64,000 nucleotides of DNA from the NCBI GenBank assembly GCA_002436415.1, contig DJMA01000042.1, positions 23,193-87,192 of the forward strand. Direction: 5' to 3'. The notes below the pieces were generated by a model, which saw nothing but the letters and a program-made list of their open reading frames with translations, did no database searches and was not told the origin of the DNA. This DNA comes from Bdellovibrionaceae bacterium UBA6502. GTDB lineage: Bacteria; Bdellovibrionota; Bdellovibrionia; Bdellovibrionales; UBA840. Positions 51,396 to 59,884 of the stretch are shown in pieces. The first letter of the stretch is position 1. Each line of letters opens with the position of its first letter. A program made the position numbers and the translations under genes.

Positions 51396-52037
51396 ATGCG
51401 TTCACTTTCTATGGGAGCCCTCGTGAGGGCTCCTTTTCTTAGTTTTCTGTTCGCCGTCTTGTTGGCTCAATCTGCTCTGGCAGATAAATACTTCGAGACA
51501 CTTCGTTACAACTCTTTAACGCCTAAGCATTGCCAAGAATTCAATATCAATTTCTTTGATCAGAATATTACTTGGGTCACTTATGGAATTAAAGGTTCCA
51601 AAGAGGTTGGGTTTACTCATGAGTATCCAATTAATCGAGAAGAAGCTCGACTGGCCTGGTATTTTATAAGGGAAAATGTTTTTACCGGCAAAACTGGGAA
51701 CAAGGCCTTAGACACCAAGAGAATGCAGTACTTCTTAACTCTTCTTGAACAAGCTAGGCATTATATGGGCTATGAATATCGTTCTGAAGGAGAAATTTTA
51801 GAAGCTCTAGCTCTGATCGATCTAACCAATTACTACAGTCCTAAGGAGTATTTTTTTACAGGAAGTATTTCCTACTCTAGAGGGCATGGGCCAGTTGTGG
51901 GTGAGTTAGACATCATTGTGGCCAGGAGAGATAACTGTCATGTGGTGTTAATCGGGGAGAGTAAATTAGGTTCTCATCGTCTTTCTAAAGCAAGAGAACA
52001 GCTACAACGCTTTCATCGATTTTTACAGCAACACTGA
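51396..52037 (+). CDS. Exported PD-(D/E)XK nuclease-like protein
   Basis: 213 residues. A signal peptide (APFLSFLFAVLLAQSALA, cleaved near residue 29) is followed by a domain whose last third reads like a PD-(D/E)XK nuclease: an early helix glutamate in EGEILEALAL, Glu170-Leu-Asp172, then Glu188-Ser-Lys190 in VVLIGESKLGSHRL, and a helix AREQLQRFHRF. One cysteine pair is possible (Cys46, Cys181). If active it would be a DNase outside the cytoplasm, useful to a predator or for nutrient DNA. GGGGGG lies before the ATG. The start region folds into a terminator-like hairpin; a GTG at 51423 is another possible start. Confidence 0.68.
   Translation: MRSLSMGALVRAPFLSFLFAVLLAQSALADKYFETLRYNSLTPKHCQEFNINFFDQNITWVTYGIKGSKEVGFTHEYPINREEARLAWYFIRENVFTGKTGNKALDTKRMQYFLTLLEQARHYMGYEYRSEGEILEALALIDLTNYYSPKEYFFTGSISYSRGHGPVVGELDIIVARRDNCHVVLIGESKLGSHRLSKAREQLQRFHRFLQQH
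51414..51440 (+). promoter_or_regulatory. Terminator-like hairpin inside the signal-peptide codons
   Basis: Perfect 8-bp G+C-rich stem GGAGCCCT/AGGGCTCC with loop CGTG, followed by TTTTCTT. It starts 18 bases after the nuclease-like gene's ATG. It may be an attenuator or the end of a short RNA started near a weak TTGCCA/TACATT promoter at 51323-51350. Confidence 0.5.
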
Positions 52038-52041
52038 TTGC

Positions 52042-54099
52042 TTAGATTCTTTCTATAGGACAAGATTTTATTTCAGGGGTGTGTATTTCTTCACCACCCC
52101 ATATCAAATTACGATTGCTTTGGGTTTCAATCACTAATTCGCAACTCGCTTTCTTGATGTTATTAAAATTTAAATACTGAAGTAGGCGATCTAAATCGGC
52201 GGAGTGAACTTCATCTGGGCTGATTAGTTTATGTTTGTTTTCACCAGGATAAATACTAGTCAAATATTCATTGGTCTCTTTGTCATAAATATTTTGGTTT
52301 AAGAAGCAGGTAAAATTATTTTCAAGAGGCTTTCCTGCTCTGGCAAGAATTTCAGTAGCAAATTGATCGGCAAATAGCTCGGGTAGGTATTGTTCTCCAG
52401 GTGCATTCTTGTAAAAAAGTTTCTTCTGCTTACTATATCGCGAAAGGGAGCATTTATGAAACTCTTGTTCCTTTAAAAGTGGGTAGATATGGTGCCCTAT
52501 TTCATGACTAAGGACTCCGAAAAGTGCTCCACTGTGTTTGTAGCTTCCTTTTGATATATTTATAAATTTGGTATTAGTATTTGTATAATCCTCCATGTAA
52601 CGGGGGAGCAGGTCTGAACAAGCGTAATATAAAGAGGCATTGCTGTATTTTTTCTCTAGATTCTTTATTGGGTCATTTTCTTTCTTTTCGTAGCTCCATA
52701 TAGAAAATAGTATTTTTTCTTCGAGACTCGTATTCTTAAATGTATTTCTTAATTGATTGCTGGTGTTGAGGATTCTATTAAAATGCTCCTGTAGTTGTTT
52801 TTTGATATTGATCATGCTCTCTTTTCTTGATGGGGGGAGAGAAAAACGAAAGTCTCTTACTTTCTCCTGTAATTCAATTCTATCCTCAGTGCTTAAGCCA
52901 TGAATGCTTCTGATGGATTGTATTGCTAATGTTTTTACTTTTTCTAGTTCTTTTAGGGATGAGTTTTTGTTGTAGAAACGATCATCTAAACCGGCACTAA
53001 CTGCGCCCGCTAGACTGGAACTACAGAAATCTAGAAGTTCGTTTTTTAGCCTAATATTTAAAGCATCATATTGCTTAGGCCTACTCTTACTTTCTTTGAA
53101 TTCTTGGAGGTCTATGATGGCCGACAGTGGGTAGTTGAAATATTCTAAATAGTTTTCTAAGTTCTTTTTGTCAAAAGCGAAGTTTAAAATACTTAAGCTA
53201 AATAGCTCATTGCTAAGCTCTTGCAGAGATTTTTTGTCTTCCTTAAAGTTTCCATCTAAAAAATTTTGAGATTGTTTAAGAGAGATATGTTCTCTAAACA
53301 GGGGAGGAATTCTGTTTTGAGAAATTATGATTTGGTTATGGATTGTTTCTTTAAATTTTTCAATAGCATCAGCGCGAGAAGTGTTTGGATGAATTATCTC
53401 TAAGTATCCGTCAAAGTCGAATTCACTAATTCTATCAAATTGGTGTGTCTTTCTGTTTAGTCTGAAAAATGCGTTCATAAGTTCTAAAGCAGCCAAAAGT
53501 GCTGGTCTAATTTTCTCTGGAATTTGTTGTTCAGTGCCCTCAATAAAATACAGTAGGCCGTATCTTGAAAAAAATTGATTATCTAATAGTTCACTAAAGT
53601 CTCTGTAGATAAGACTGAGAGCTTTTAAGAATCGAATTGGAGTCGCAGCCTCACTTTCGAAAAAAGCACTTAATTGTGAGTAAGAAGTTCTATTTAATAA
53701 ATCTTGAATGCTGATTTCAAGCTCATTTTGCAGGGCAAACTCCTCTTCTAGCCAATGACTTAATAGTTCATCAAATTCTAATTTTATTCGGCTATAGTTA
53801 CTTTCAAAATAGTCCCAATCTTGGTCCGATAAAATAAGAAGGTCATCTTGTAGACCTATTTTTATTAAGTAATAGTTTTGCGGAGTGCAGGATTCTTGTA
53901 TGCAAGACAATGCGAGTTGATCTGATTTTGTAAGCTCACCATAGTTTTTTGGTTTAAGAGCTCTCTCCTTTAAAGAAACTATTTCTGATCCTCTTGCTTT
54001 TTTGGGAACTATGTTCGACAAAAAATCAGCCGGTATTGCTATGGCTTGCGAGCCAAATAATATACAAGATATAGAAAGAAAATGAGAGAGCCTTTTCAT
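52042..54099 (-). CDS. Secreted zinc metallopeptidase (gluzincin, M13/M48-like)
   Basis: About 685 residues from ATG 54099 (a TTG six codons upstream also fits). Signal peptide MKRLSHFLSISCILFGSQAIA. The long N-terminal part is helical and acidic. The zinc site is HEIGHH (about residues 532-537 of this start), and a downstream LPELFADQFATEI supplies the likely third ligand glutamate about 42 residues later, as in gluzincins. Overall size and position of the site recall neprilysin-like M13 peptidases, but other M13 marks are weak. Several cysteines in the C-terminal region suggest disulfides. It converges on the nuclease-like gene with four bases between stops. Confidence 0.72.
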   Translation of the reverse strand: MKRLSHFLSISCILFGSQAIAIPADFLSNIVPKKARGSEIVSLKERALKPKNYGELTKSDQLALSCIQESCTPQNYYLIKIGLQDDLLILSDQDWDYFESNYSRIKLEFDELLSHWLEEEFALQNELEISIQDLLNRTSYSQLSAFFESEAATPIRFLKALSLIYRDFSELLDNQFFSRYGLLYFIEGTEQQIPEKIRPALLAALELMNAFFRLNRKTHQFDRISEFDFDGYLEIIHPNTSRADAIEKFKETIHNQIIISQNRIPPLFREHISLKQSQNFLDGNFKEDKKSLQELSNELFSLSILNFAFDKKNLENYLEYFNYPLSAIIDLQEFKESKSRPKQYDALNIRLKNELLDFCSSSLAGAVSAGLDDRFYNKNSSLKELEKVKTLAIQSIRSIHGLSTEDRIELQEKVRDFRFSLPPSRKESMINIKKQLQEHFNRILNTSNQLRNTFKNTSLEEKILFSIWSYEKKENDPIKNLEKKYSNASLYYACSDLLPRYMEDYTNTNTKFINISKGSYKHSGALFGVLSHEIGHHIYPLLKEQEFHKCSLSRYSKQKKLFYKNAPGEQYLPELFADQFATEILARAGKPLENNFTCFLNQNIYDKETNEYLTSIYPGENKHKLISPDEVHSADLDRLLQYLNFNNIKKASCELVIETQSNRNLIWGGEEIHTPEIKSCPIERI

Positions 54100-54190
54100 C
54101 CATATTTTAAAATACAAATAATATGCCTGCTGAGCTGGCCTTTATTCGGTCCTCAGGCCTAATAAAGTCTTAATTTCCTTAAAATGTCAC

Positions 54191-54502
54191 CTATTGTTTA
54201 GATTTACAATTTGGTGAAAGCAGAATGTCTTTGTTTTTCAGGTTTTGCCACTCAATTGATGTGAAGAGTTTCAGGCTAATAGCGTGGATCTGTGAGATTT
54301 CTTCGCTTAATAGTTCATGAATGTCTCTGGATCTTTGAATTCGAGATATGTCTGAAAATTCATCACTCACACATACGATTTTAAAGTGGCTCTCAGTACC
54401 AAGAGGAGCACTATGGCGATTGCTCTCGTTTTCAATATCCAGAAGGTCAGGATTGTATTTGGCTTGGATTTTTTGGTGAATTAAAGTTTCAATTGGGCCC
54501 AT
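54191..54502 (-). CDS. BolA-family protein
   Basis: 103 residues. The BolA fold is marked by an N-terminal IETLIHQKIQAKYNP, the central SHFKIVCVSDEF strand pair, and the RSRDIHELLSEEI, then IHAISLKLFTSIEW. BolA proteins partner with monothiol glutaredoxins on iron-sulfur clusters or act as regulators. The gene lies nine bases after a small acidic gene on the same strand. No glutaredoxin is adjacent; grxC lies about 12 kb away. Confidence 0.85.
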   Translation of the reverse strand: MGPIETLIHQKIQAKYNPDLLDIENESNRHSAPLGTESHFKIVCVSDEFSDISRIQRSRDIHELLSEEISQIHAISLKLFTSIEWQNLKNKDILLSPNCKSKQ

Positions 54503-54511
54503 GGCTAATCC

Positions 54512-54727
54512 CTAAAGAGATAAGTTTTCAATTTGCTGCATAAGTTTGCTAATTAGCTCAGGATCTGCTTTTTTGCTATTCTTTTTTTCATTGGAATCGG
54601 ATTTAGGAGCATTTTTTACTTCTTTTTCTACAGCAGCCCATTCATCTAATGATGCTTGAAGCGATTCTAAGCTATTTTTTAGCCCTGCTGCGATTTCTGT
54701 TTTATCCGACTTCGATTTACTACTCAT
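54512..54727 (-). CDS. Small charged protein upstream of bolA
   Basis: 71 residues, mainly lysine, glutamate and serine with two helical ends (LKNSLESLQASLDEWAAVEKE and ELISKLMQQIENLSL). It is probably a coiled or disordered small protein. No motif. It is cotranscribed with bolA by spacing and is divergent from ettA. Confidence 0.6.
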   Translation of the reverse strand: MSSKSKSDKTEIAAGLKNSLESLQASLDEWAAVEKEVKNAPKSDSNEKKNSKKADPELISKLMQQIENLSL

Positions 54728-54889
54728 GCTGTAACATAGTGTCCCTAAGCATTAGGATCTTATCAAGAAAAATAAATACTTTTCTTTTCGCTGATGGATT
54801 AATGGGCATGAGCTCTTTGTATGAGGTTGAAAACAAAGCAATTTTCCGATAAGCTTTGCCCGATCAAAACAATCTTTAAAGGAGCCCTC

Positions 54890-56563
54890 ATGGCAAACGA
54901 AATCATCTATACGATGAAAGGGGTTGGAAAAGTTATTCCACCGAAAAAATATATTTTAAAAGATATTTACCTTTCTTATTTTTATGGTGCAAAAATTGGA
55001 ATTTTGGGTGGCAACGGTGCCGGTAAATCTACATTGATGAAAATCATGGCTGGGATCGATCAAGACTTTTTAGGCGAAGCCTTTCCTGCGAGAGATTTAA
55101 AAATTGGTTACCTTCAGCAGGAACCAGAGCTAGATGAAGAAAAAACAGTTCGTGAAAACATTGAAGAAGCATTGGGAGAATTGACCACTGCTTTAAAAGA
55201 ATTTAATGAAATTTCAATGAAGTTCGCTGAGCCTATGAGTGATGACGAGATGAATGATCTTTTAGAAAAGCAAGCCAAGCTTCAAGACATCATTGACTCA
55301 CAAAACGGTTGGGAACTTGACCATAAACTAGATAAAGCCATGGATGCTCTTCGCTGTCCTCCAGCTGATACTATTGTTAAAAACATTTCTGGTGGTGAAA
55401 AACGTCGAGTTGCATTGACTAAGCTTCTTTTGAGTGAGCCAGATATTTTACTTCTGGATGAGCCTACCAACCACTTGGATGCAGAAAGTGTTTCTTGGTT
55501 GGAAAAATACCTTCATGACTTTCCAGGTACAGTAATTGCCGTAACTCACGATCGTTATTTCTTAGATAATGTTGCCGGTTGGATTTTAGAGTTAGATCGC
55601 GGAGAGGGTATTCCTTTTGAAGGAAACTATTCTTCATGGCTGGAGCAAAAAGAAAAACGTCAAGCAACAGAAGCCAAGCAAGAAGACAAGCGCCAAAAAC
55701 AAATTAGCAAGGAGCTTGAGTGGGTTCGTCAAGGAGCAAAGGGGCGTCACGCTAAGGCCAAAGCTCGTTTGAGTGCTTACGAAGAGCTGATCAAGCAACC
55801 TAGTAAAGAAAAAATCAATGAACTACAAATGTACATTCCACCAGGTCCTCGTCTTGGTAATGTGGTGATTGAAGCCAAAGGGGTTAAGAAGTCTTTTGGT
55901 GATAAAATGCTTTATGACAATCTTGATTTCATGATTCCTCGTGGCGCAATTGTTGGAGTTATCGGGCCCAATGGTGCCGGTAAAACAACAATGTTTAATA
56001 TGATCACGGGTCGTGAGAAGCCAGATGAAGGTGAGTTTACTGTTGGTGATACCGTACAGATTGCTTATGTGGATCAAAGCCGCGAATCATTAAGTGGCGA
56101 TAAAACGGTCTATGAAGAAGTTTCTGGTGGTGATGACATTATCATGGTTGGAAACGTAGAAATGAATGCTCGTGCTTATCTTTCACGTTTTAATTTCCAA
56201 GGTGGCGATCAGCAGAAAAAAGTGGGTAGCTTATCAGGTGGAGAAAGAAATCGTTTATTGTTAGCGAAGCTTTTAAAATCTGGTGGAAACTTACTTCTTC
56301 TCGATGAGCCGACGAATGACTTAGATGTTGCTACGATCAGAGCCCTTGAAGAGGCTTTGTTGAACTTTGCAGGAAGTGCGGTAGTTGTATCACATGATAG
56401 ATGGTTCTTAGATAGAATTTGTACACATATCTTAGCCTTTGAGGGTGATTCCCAGGTGACTTTCTATCCTGGAACATATTCTGAGTATGAGGCTGATCTT
56501 AAGAAACGTTTGGGTGTTGATAGTCTTGAGCCTACTAGAATTAAGTATCGTAAGATGCATTAA
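54890..56563 (+). CDS. ettA: Energy-dependent translational throttle protein, ABC-F ATPase
   Basis: About 557 residues from ATG 54890 (AAAGGAG upstream; the frame extends 23 codons further). Two ABC domains: GGNGAGKST, SGGEKRRVALTKLL and LLDEPTNHLD in the first; GPNGAGKTTMFNMITG, SGGERNRLLLAKLL and LLDEPTNDLD in the second. The linker contains the charged EWVRQGAKGRHAKAKARL segment typical of EttA. It binds the ribosomal E site and couples initiation to energy state. A strong terminator follows. Confidence 0.95.
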   Translation: MANEIIYTMKGVGKVIPPKKYILKDIYLSYFYGAKIGILGGNGAGKSTLMKIMAGIDQDFLGEAFPARDLKIGYLQQEPELDEEKTVRENIEEALGELTTALKEFNEISMKFAEPMSDDEMNDLLEKQAKLQDIIDSQNGWELDHKLDKAMDALRCPPADTIVKNISGGEKRRVALTKLLLSEPDILLLDEPTNHLDAESVSWLEKYLHDFPGTVIAVTHDRYFLDNVAGWILELDRGEGIPFEGNYSSWLEQKEKRQATEAKQEDKRQKQISKELEWVRQGAKGRHAKAKARLSAYEELIKQPSKEKINELQMYIPPGPRLGNVVIEAKGVKKSFGDKMLYDNLDFMIPRGAIVGVIGPNGAGKTTMFNMITGREKPDEGEFTVGDTVQIAYVDQSRESLSGDKTVYEEVSGGDDIIMVGNVEMNARAYLSRFNFQGGDQQKKVGSLSGGERNRLLLAKLLKSGGNLLLLDEPTNDLDVATIRALEEALLNFAGSAVVVSHDRWFLDRICTHILAFEGDSQVTFYPGTYSEYEADLKKRLGVDSLEPTRIKYRKMH

Positions 56564-56584
56564 TTAATATAAAGTAAAAAAATC

Positions 56585-56613
56585 AAGCCGACTTTCATAG
56601 TCGGCTTTTTTTT
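56585..56613 (+). terminator. Rho-independent terminator after ettA
   Basis: 7- to 8-bp stem AGCCGAC/GTCGGCT with an 8-base loop and eight T. It ends only a few bases before the Shine-Dalgarno GGGGAGA of the next gene. Confidence 0.92.
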
Positions 56614-56625
56614 GGGGAGAATATT

Positions 56626-57435
56626 TTGAAGTATTCGATGCTTCTTTTTGTTGTGGTTTTTCAATGGCAAGCATTTGCTGAGAAAGAAATCCTTTCTTTT
56701 CAGTCGGGACAGGTGCAGTTAAAAGGTGAATTGTATAAACCTAATTCTAAACCTCCCTTTGTGTTGCTATTTTTTAACCACGGCAGTGCACCTAAGATGT
56801 TTAATAGTGTCGCGCTTAAAAACTTAGCTGAACACTTTAATAAAGAAAAAATAGCGGTGTTCATGCCATATCGAAGAGGGCAGGGCTTAAGTGAACAGGC
56901 CGGGCCATATATAATGACACAAATTAAAGATGCGATCCAAGAGTCTGGTTTTTCCGCAGGGGAAGATGTTTTGATCCGCGAGTTGAAAGGGAATCATTTA
57001 CAGGATCAAATGGCAGCTTATCGTTTTATTAAAAACCAAGATTATGTAGACCCAAATAAGATAATTTCAATTGGAAACTCATTTGGTGGGATTCAAGTTT
57101 TATTGGGGCTGAAAGAATTAAATTTTTGTGCAGCCATTAATGCTTCTGGTGGGGCCAAGTCTTGGAAGAAATCAAAAAAACTAAGAAGTCTAATGTTCGA
57201 CAGTCTTCCTAGCATTAATGTTCCTGTTTTCTTTTTTCAGGCCCAAAATGACTATGATCTTTCGCCTTCAAAATTTTTAGGCGCAAAGTTGGAAGATTTA
57301 GGGAAAAAAGCGAAAATTAAAATTTATCCAGATTTTGGAAAGTCGGCAAAAGAAGCCCATGGCTTTTTCTATCAATCAGTGGCTACATGGTTTCCAGATG
57401 CTATGCAGTTTATTCGCCAGAACTGTTTGGATTAG
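56626..57435 (+). CDS. Secreted alpha/beta hydrolase, dienelactone-hydrolase-like
   Basis: 269 residues, start TTG with GGGGAGA seven bases upstream. Signal peptide KYSMLLFVVVFQWQAFA. The hydrolase core has FVLLFFNHGSAP, PYRRGQGLSEQAGPY, and the nucleophile elbow SIGNSFGGIQVLLGL (Ser in GNSFGG). The late aspartate is in AQNDYDLSP and the histidine in EAHGFF. It is an esterase-like enzyme of the periplasm. Substrate unknown. Confidence 0.8.
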   Translation: MKYSMLLFVVVFQWQAFAEKEILSFQSGQVQLKGELYKPNSKPPFVLLFFNHGSAPKMFNSVALKNLAEHFNKEKIAVFMPYRRGQGLSEQAGPYIMTQIKDAIQESGFSAGEDVLIRELKGNHLQDQMAAYRFIKNQDYVDPNKIISIGNSFGGIQVLLGLKELNFCAAINASGGAKSWKKSKKLRSLMFDSLPSINVPVFFFQAQNDYDLSPSKFLGAKLEDLGKKAKIKIYPDFGKSAKEAHGFFYQSVATWFPDAMQFIRQNCLD

Positions 57436-57437
57436 AA

Positions 57438-57887
57438 TTATTTTTTAATAAAATCTAAAATCGGTTTGGGCAAGATCCACAGAGGGCCAATTAAAAGGTA
57501 TTGAAGGTCTTCAAAAAAGCTTGGTTTCTTTCCCTCAATTTTATGTCCTATAAACTGACCAATCCATGAAAGTACAAAAATACTTAAAAAAACTGCGATT
57601 GCCTCAGTAGGATTGATTCTTTGGCTTATTTGATCCACAAGTACGTAGCTAAGTCCTCCAAACACAAGCATGACCATGGAGGCTTTTACATTTAAAAGAC
57701 TATAGTAGACCATAGCTCCCAAAAATAGCAGGCTAGCAAGGCTGTATGGTGTATAAATAATTACTTGGTGAAGTAGACCTAATATACTGAAAAGAATTAA
57801 TGGGACACATACATAGTGAATCTTTTTGTTAGTATGGTGTTGGTGGCTTACCGCATAGTTTTCCAAATAATGATTTATACTTTTCAT
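57438..57887 (-). CDS. DUF962/Mpo1-like membrane protein
   Basis: About 149 residues from ATG 57887 (another ATG lies 13 codons upstream). The motif NYAVSHQHHTNKKIHYVCVP is the DUF962 signature, with histidines that bind iron in yeast Mpo1, a 2-hydroxy fatty acid dioxygenase. Several membrane spans follow (LFSILGLLHQVIIYT, AVFLSIFVLSWIGQFIGH), then FFEDLQYLLIGPLWIL. It probably works on membrane lipids; activity is inferred from the family. Confidence 0.82.
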   Translation of the reverse strand: MKSINHYLENYAVSHQHHTNKKIHYVCVPLILFSILGLLHQVIIYTPYSLASLLFLGAMVYYSLLNVKASMVMLVFGGLSYVLVDQISQRINPTEAIAVFLSIFVLSWIGQFIGHKIEGKKPSFFEDLQYLLIGPLWILPKPILDFIKK

Positions 57888-58030
57888 AGACTTAGTTAAG
57901 CATAATTTCAATTCTAGAGAAATCATTTATTTATAAGCTACTCAGAAAGGCCCTAGCATTATTTATAGCTAGACCGATGGTACCGGCTTTTTGACAAGCT
58001 TTAAGTGAAGTTAAAAATATTTTTTGTAAA

Positions 58031-58531
58031 TTAGGCAGCAGATTGTTCCGCTTCTACGGAATGCCAATTTTTTTTAAGGATTTCGTAGCTTTCTTTTAAA
58101 AGACGAAATTCTTCCACCTTTCCATCTTTCATATCTGGGTGGAGTTTTTTAGCTAATTTTCTATAAACTCTTTTTAAAGACTCCAAACTCATTGGGCTAT
58201 TTATTGGATGCCCTACCGAAGCAAAAAAGATTTTTGCGGTTCTAACGCTTTCGTTGTTAAAAAACTCACCCAAAATTTCTGTAGGCATTTCTTCAGGTGC
58301 CTTGGTGTTAGTTTGTGCGTAAGTTTTTTCTTTGTCCATGGCTTGTTGTTCGGAACTCGAGTTCCAATAGGCTTTCTTTGGTTTTACGCAAATGTTCATT
58401 GGATTTAAGCGTGTTACCAGCTCTAAGGAAAGATGAGAGGGGTTTGTTTGTACAAAAGACACAGGTTTTTGTGCGGGTTTATCCACAGCTTGTAACTTTT
58501 GTTTTAGTATTTCCTGAAACTCATTTTTCAT
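58031..58531 (-). CDS. J-domain (DnaJ-like) protein
   Basis: 166 residues. The C-terminal part is a J domain: LKRVYRKLAKKLHPDMKDGK with the HPD tripeptide at residues 131-133, then EEFRLLKESYEILKKNW. The N-terminal about 100 residues are low complexity and unknown. It should stimulate an Hsp70 at a specific place. There is no glycine-rich or zinc region, so it is a type III J-protein. It is divergent from the MFS gene. Confidence 0.85.
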   Translation of the reverse strand: MKNEFQEILKQKLQAVDKPAQKPVSFVQTNPSHLSLELVTRLNPMNICVKPKKAYWNSSSEQQAMDKEKTYAQTNTKAPEEMPTEILGEFFNNESVRTAKIFFASVGHPINSPMSLESLKRVYRKLAKKLHPDMKDGKVEEFRLLKESYEILKKNWHSVEAEQSAA

Positions 58532-58584
58532 ATATATTTGATCGGTTGATTCAAAATGAGATTAAGTCCAGAAAGAGGCAAATT

Positions 58585-59778
58585 ATGAGTATGAATTGGT
58601 TTTTGGTGATTTTAGCCTTCGGTAGTATGTTTATTCAGGCATTTTCTGACCTAAGTAGAGGTCCTTTGTTTCCTGAAATTCTAAAGTCTTTAAGTGTAAA
58701 CGAGAAGCAAGGCGCTTGGTTTTTTAGTGTAACTAGTTTCTGTATGTTAATTTCTTCTTTTTGGGCAAGTCACCTGATTCAAAAGTATAAGACGATCTTG
58801 GTGTTGTTGTTTTTCATGGTCTTTTTGATCATAGGTCAGTATTTTCTCGCCACCAGTGAAACTTTAAATGGACTGTTATTTGCTGCCGCATTACTTGGTT
58901 TGTCATTTGGTGGTACTGGTGTTTGCCAAAATATGGCTATTTCTGAAGCTTCAGAAGGCAATATGCTTCGTAAACTTCAAGGTGTTCTACAAAGCATTTA
59001 CGCTTTAGCGGCGATGTTAGCTCCCATCGCAGTTAGTTACTCTATCACTCATTCTTTGCATTGGCAGAGCTATAGTGGCTGGGTAGGATGGCTGGCATTT
59101 GCTATTTTTTCTCTAGGTGTAATTCGATTTTTATCGAACAAACCTAGACTTCAAAGACTGGAATTGGATCAAATTGACACAGAGAGTGAAAAAAAATCAG
59201 CGAAGAATCCAAGCTTTTTCATCAAGGCATTATCCGCTTCTGGTTTGGCATTTTATGTTGTTGCTGAATTGGTAATTTCTCTTTGGTTGGTAATTTATCT
59301 TCGTCGAGAAGAAGCCTTTTCAGCAGAAGATGCGGGACTTTCTTTAAGTCTATTTTTCGCCTCTCTTCTTGCCGGTCGCTTGCTTAGTAGTGTGATTAAT
59401 TTCCGTGTTTCTAATTTTGTTTTGTTGCGTAGATGTCTGCTTTTAACCAGTGGCTCTTTACTAGCAGCATTCCTTATCCACCCGTTATTCTTCAGTTTAT
59501 CGGGATTTTGTATGAGTATAGTCTTTCCAGTTTATATGAGTTATATGGCTGAAAAGTTTGGTCAGTCTTTAGTTTTTGTGATGCCATTTTGCATCGGTGG
59601 AATGAGTTTGCTGGTCAGCCTTGTTCATAGTTTGGCAGGGCTTGTAGGTGATATGTATGGTCTAAAAGCTTCCATGGGTTTTGCTTTAGGTGGAGCAATA
59701 TTGGCTTTCATAAGTGTTGGTCTCATAGAGAAAATTGTAGTGCAAAAAAGCGATTCTTCGAAGGCTGCAGAGGCTTAA
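58585..59778 (+). CDS. Major facilitator superfamily transporter
   Basis: About 397 residues from ATG 58585, which has GAAAGAGG upstream; the longer frame overlaps the divergent J-domain gene and has no similarity. Twelve hydrophobic spans are readable, with LLGLSFGGTGVCQNMAISEA in TM4-5 and LSLSLFFASLLAGRLLSS in the second half. The order resembles sugar/fucose or drug-type MFS proteins. Substrate unknown. Confidence 0.84.
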   Translation: MSMNWFLVILAFGSMFIQAFSDLSRGPLFPEILKSLSVNEKQGAWFFSVTSFCMLISSFWASHLIQKYKTILVLLFFMVFLIIGQYFLATSETLNGLLFAAALLGLSFGGTGVCQNMAISEASEGNMLRKLQGVLQSIYALAAMLAPIAVSYSITHSLHWQSYSGWVGWLAFAIFSLGVIRFLSNKPRLQRLELDQIDTESEKKSAKNPSFFIKALSASGLAFYVVAELVISLWLVIYLRREEAFSAEDAGLSLSLFFASLLAGRLLSSVINFRVSNFVLLRRCLLLTSGSLLAAFLIHPLFFSLSGFCMSIVFPVYMSYMAEKFGQSLVFVMPFCIGGMSLLVSLVHSLAGLVGDMYGLKASMGFALGGAILAFISVGLIEKIVVQKSDSSKAAEA

Positions 59779-59884
59779 ATTTTAAAAAAAGTGAAATCGG
59801 TCTAAATTTTTTTCTTGAAAGCTTTTTAGAATAGTTATTAAGATGAAGTCTGCATGTAGTAACGATTAGTTTTGGAGGATACAC

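Noticed and set aside
58315..58584. 90-codon N-terminal extension of the MFS transporter frame
   Set aside because: It overlaps the divergent J-domain gene and shows no family similarity; ATG 58585 has a good ribosome site.
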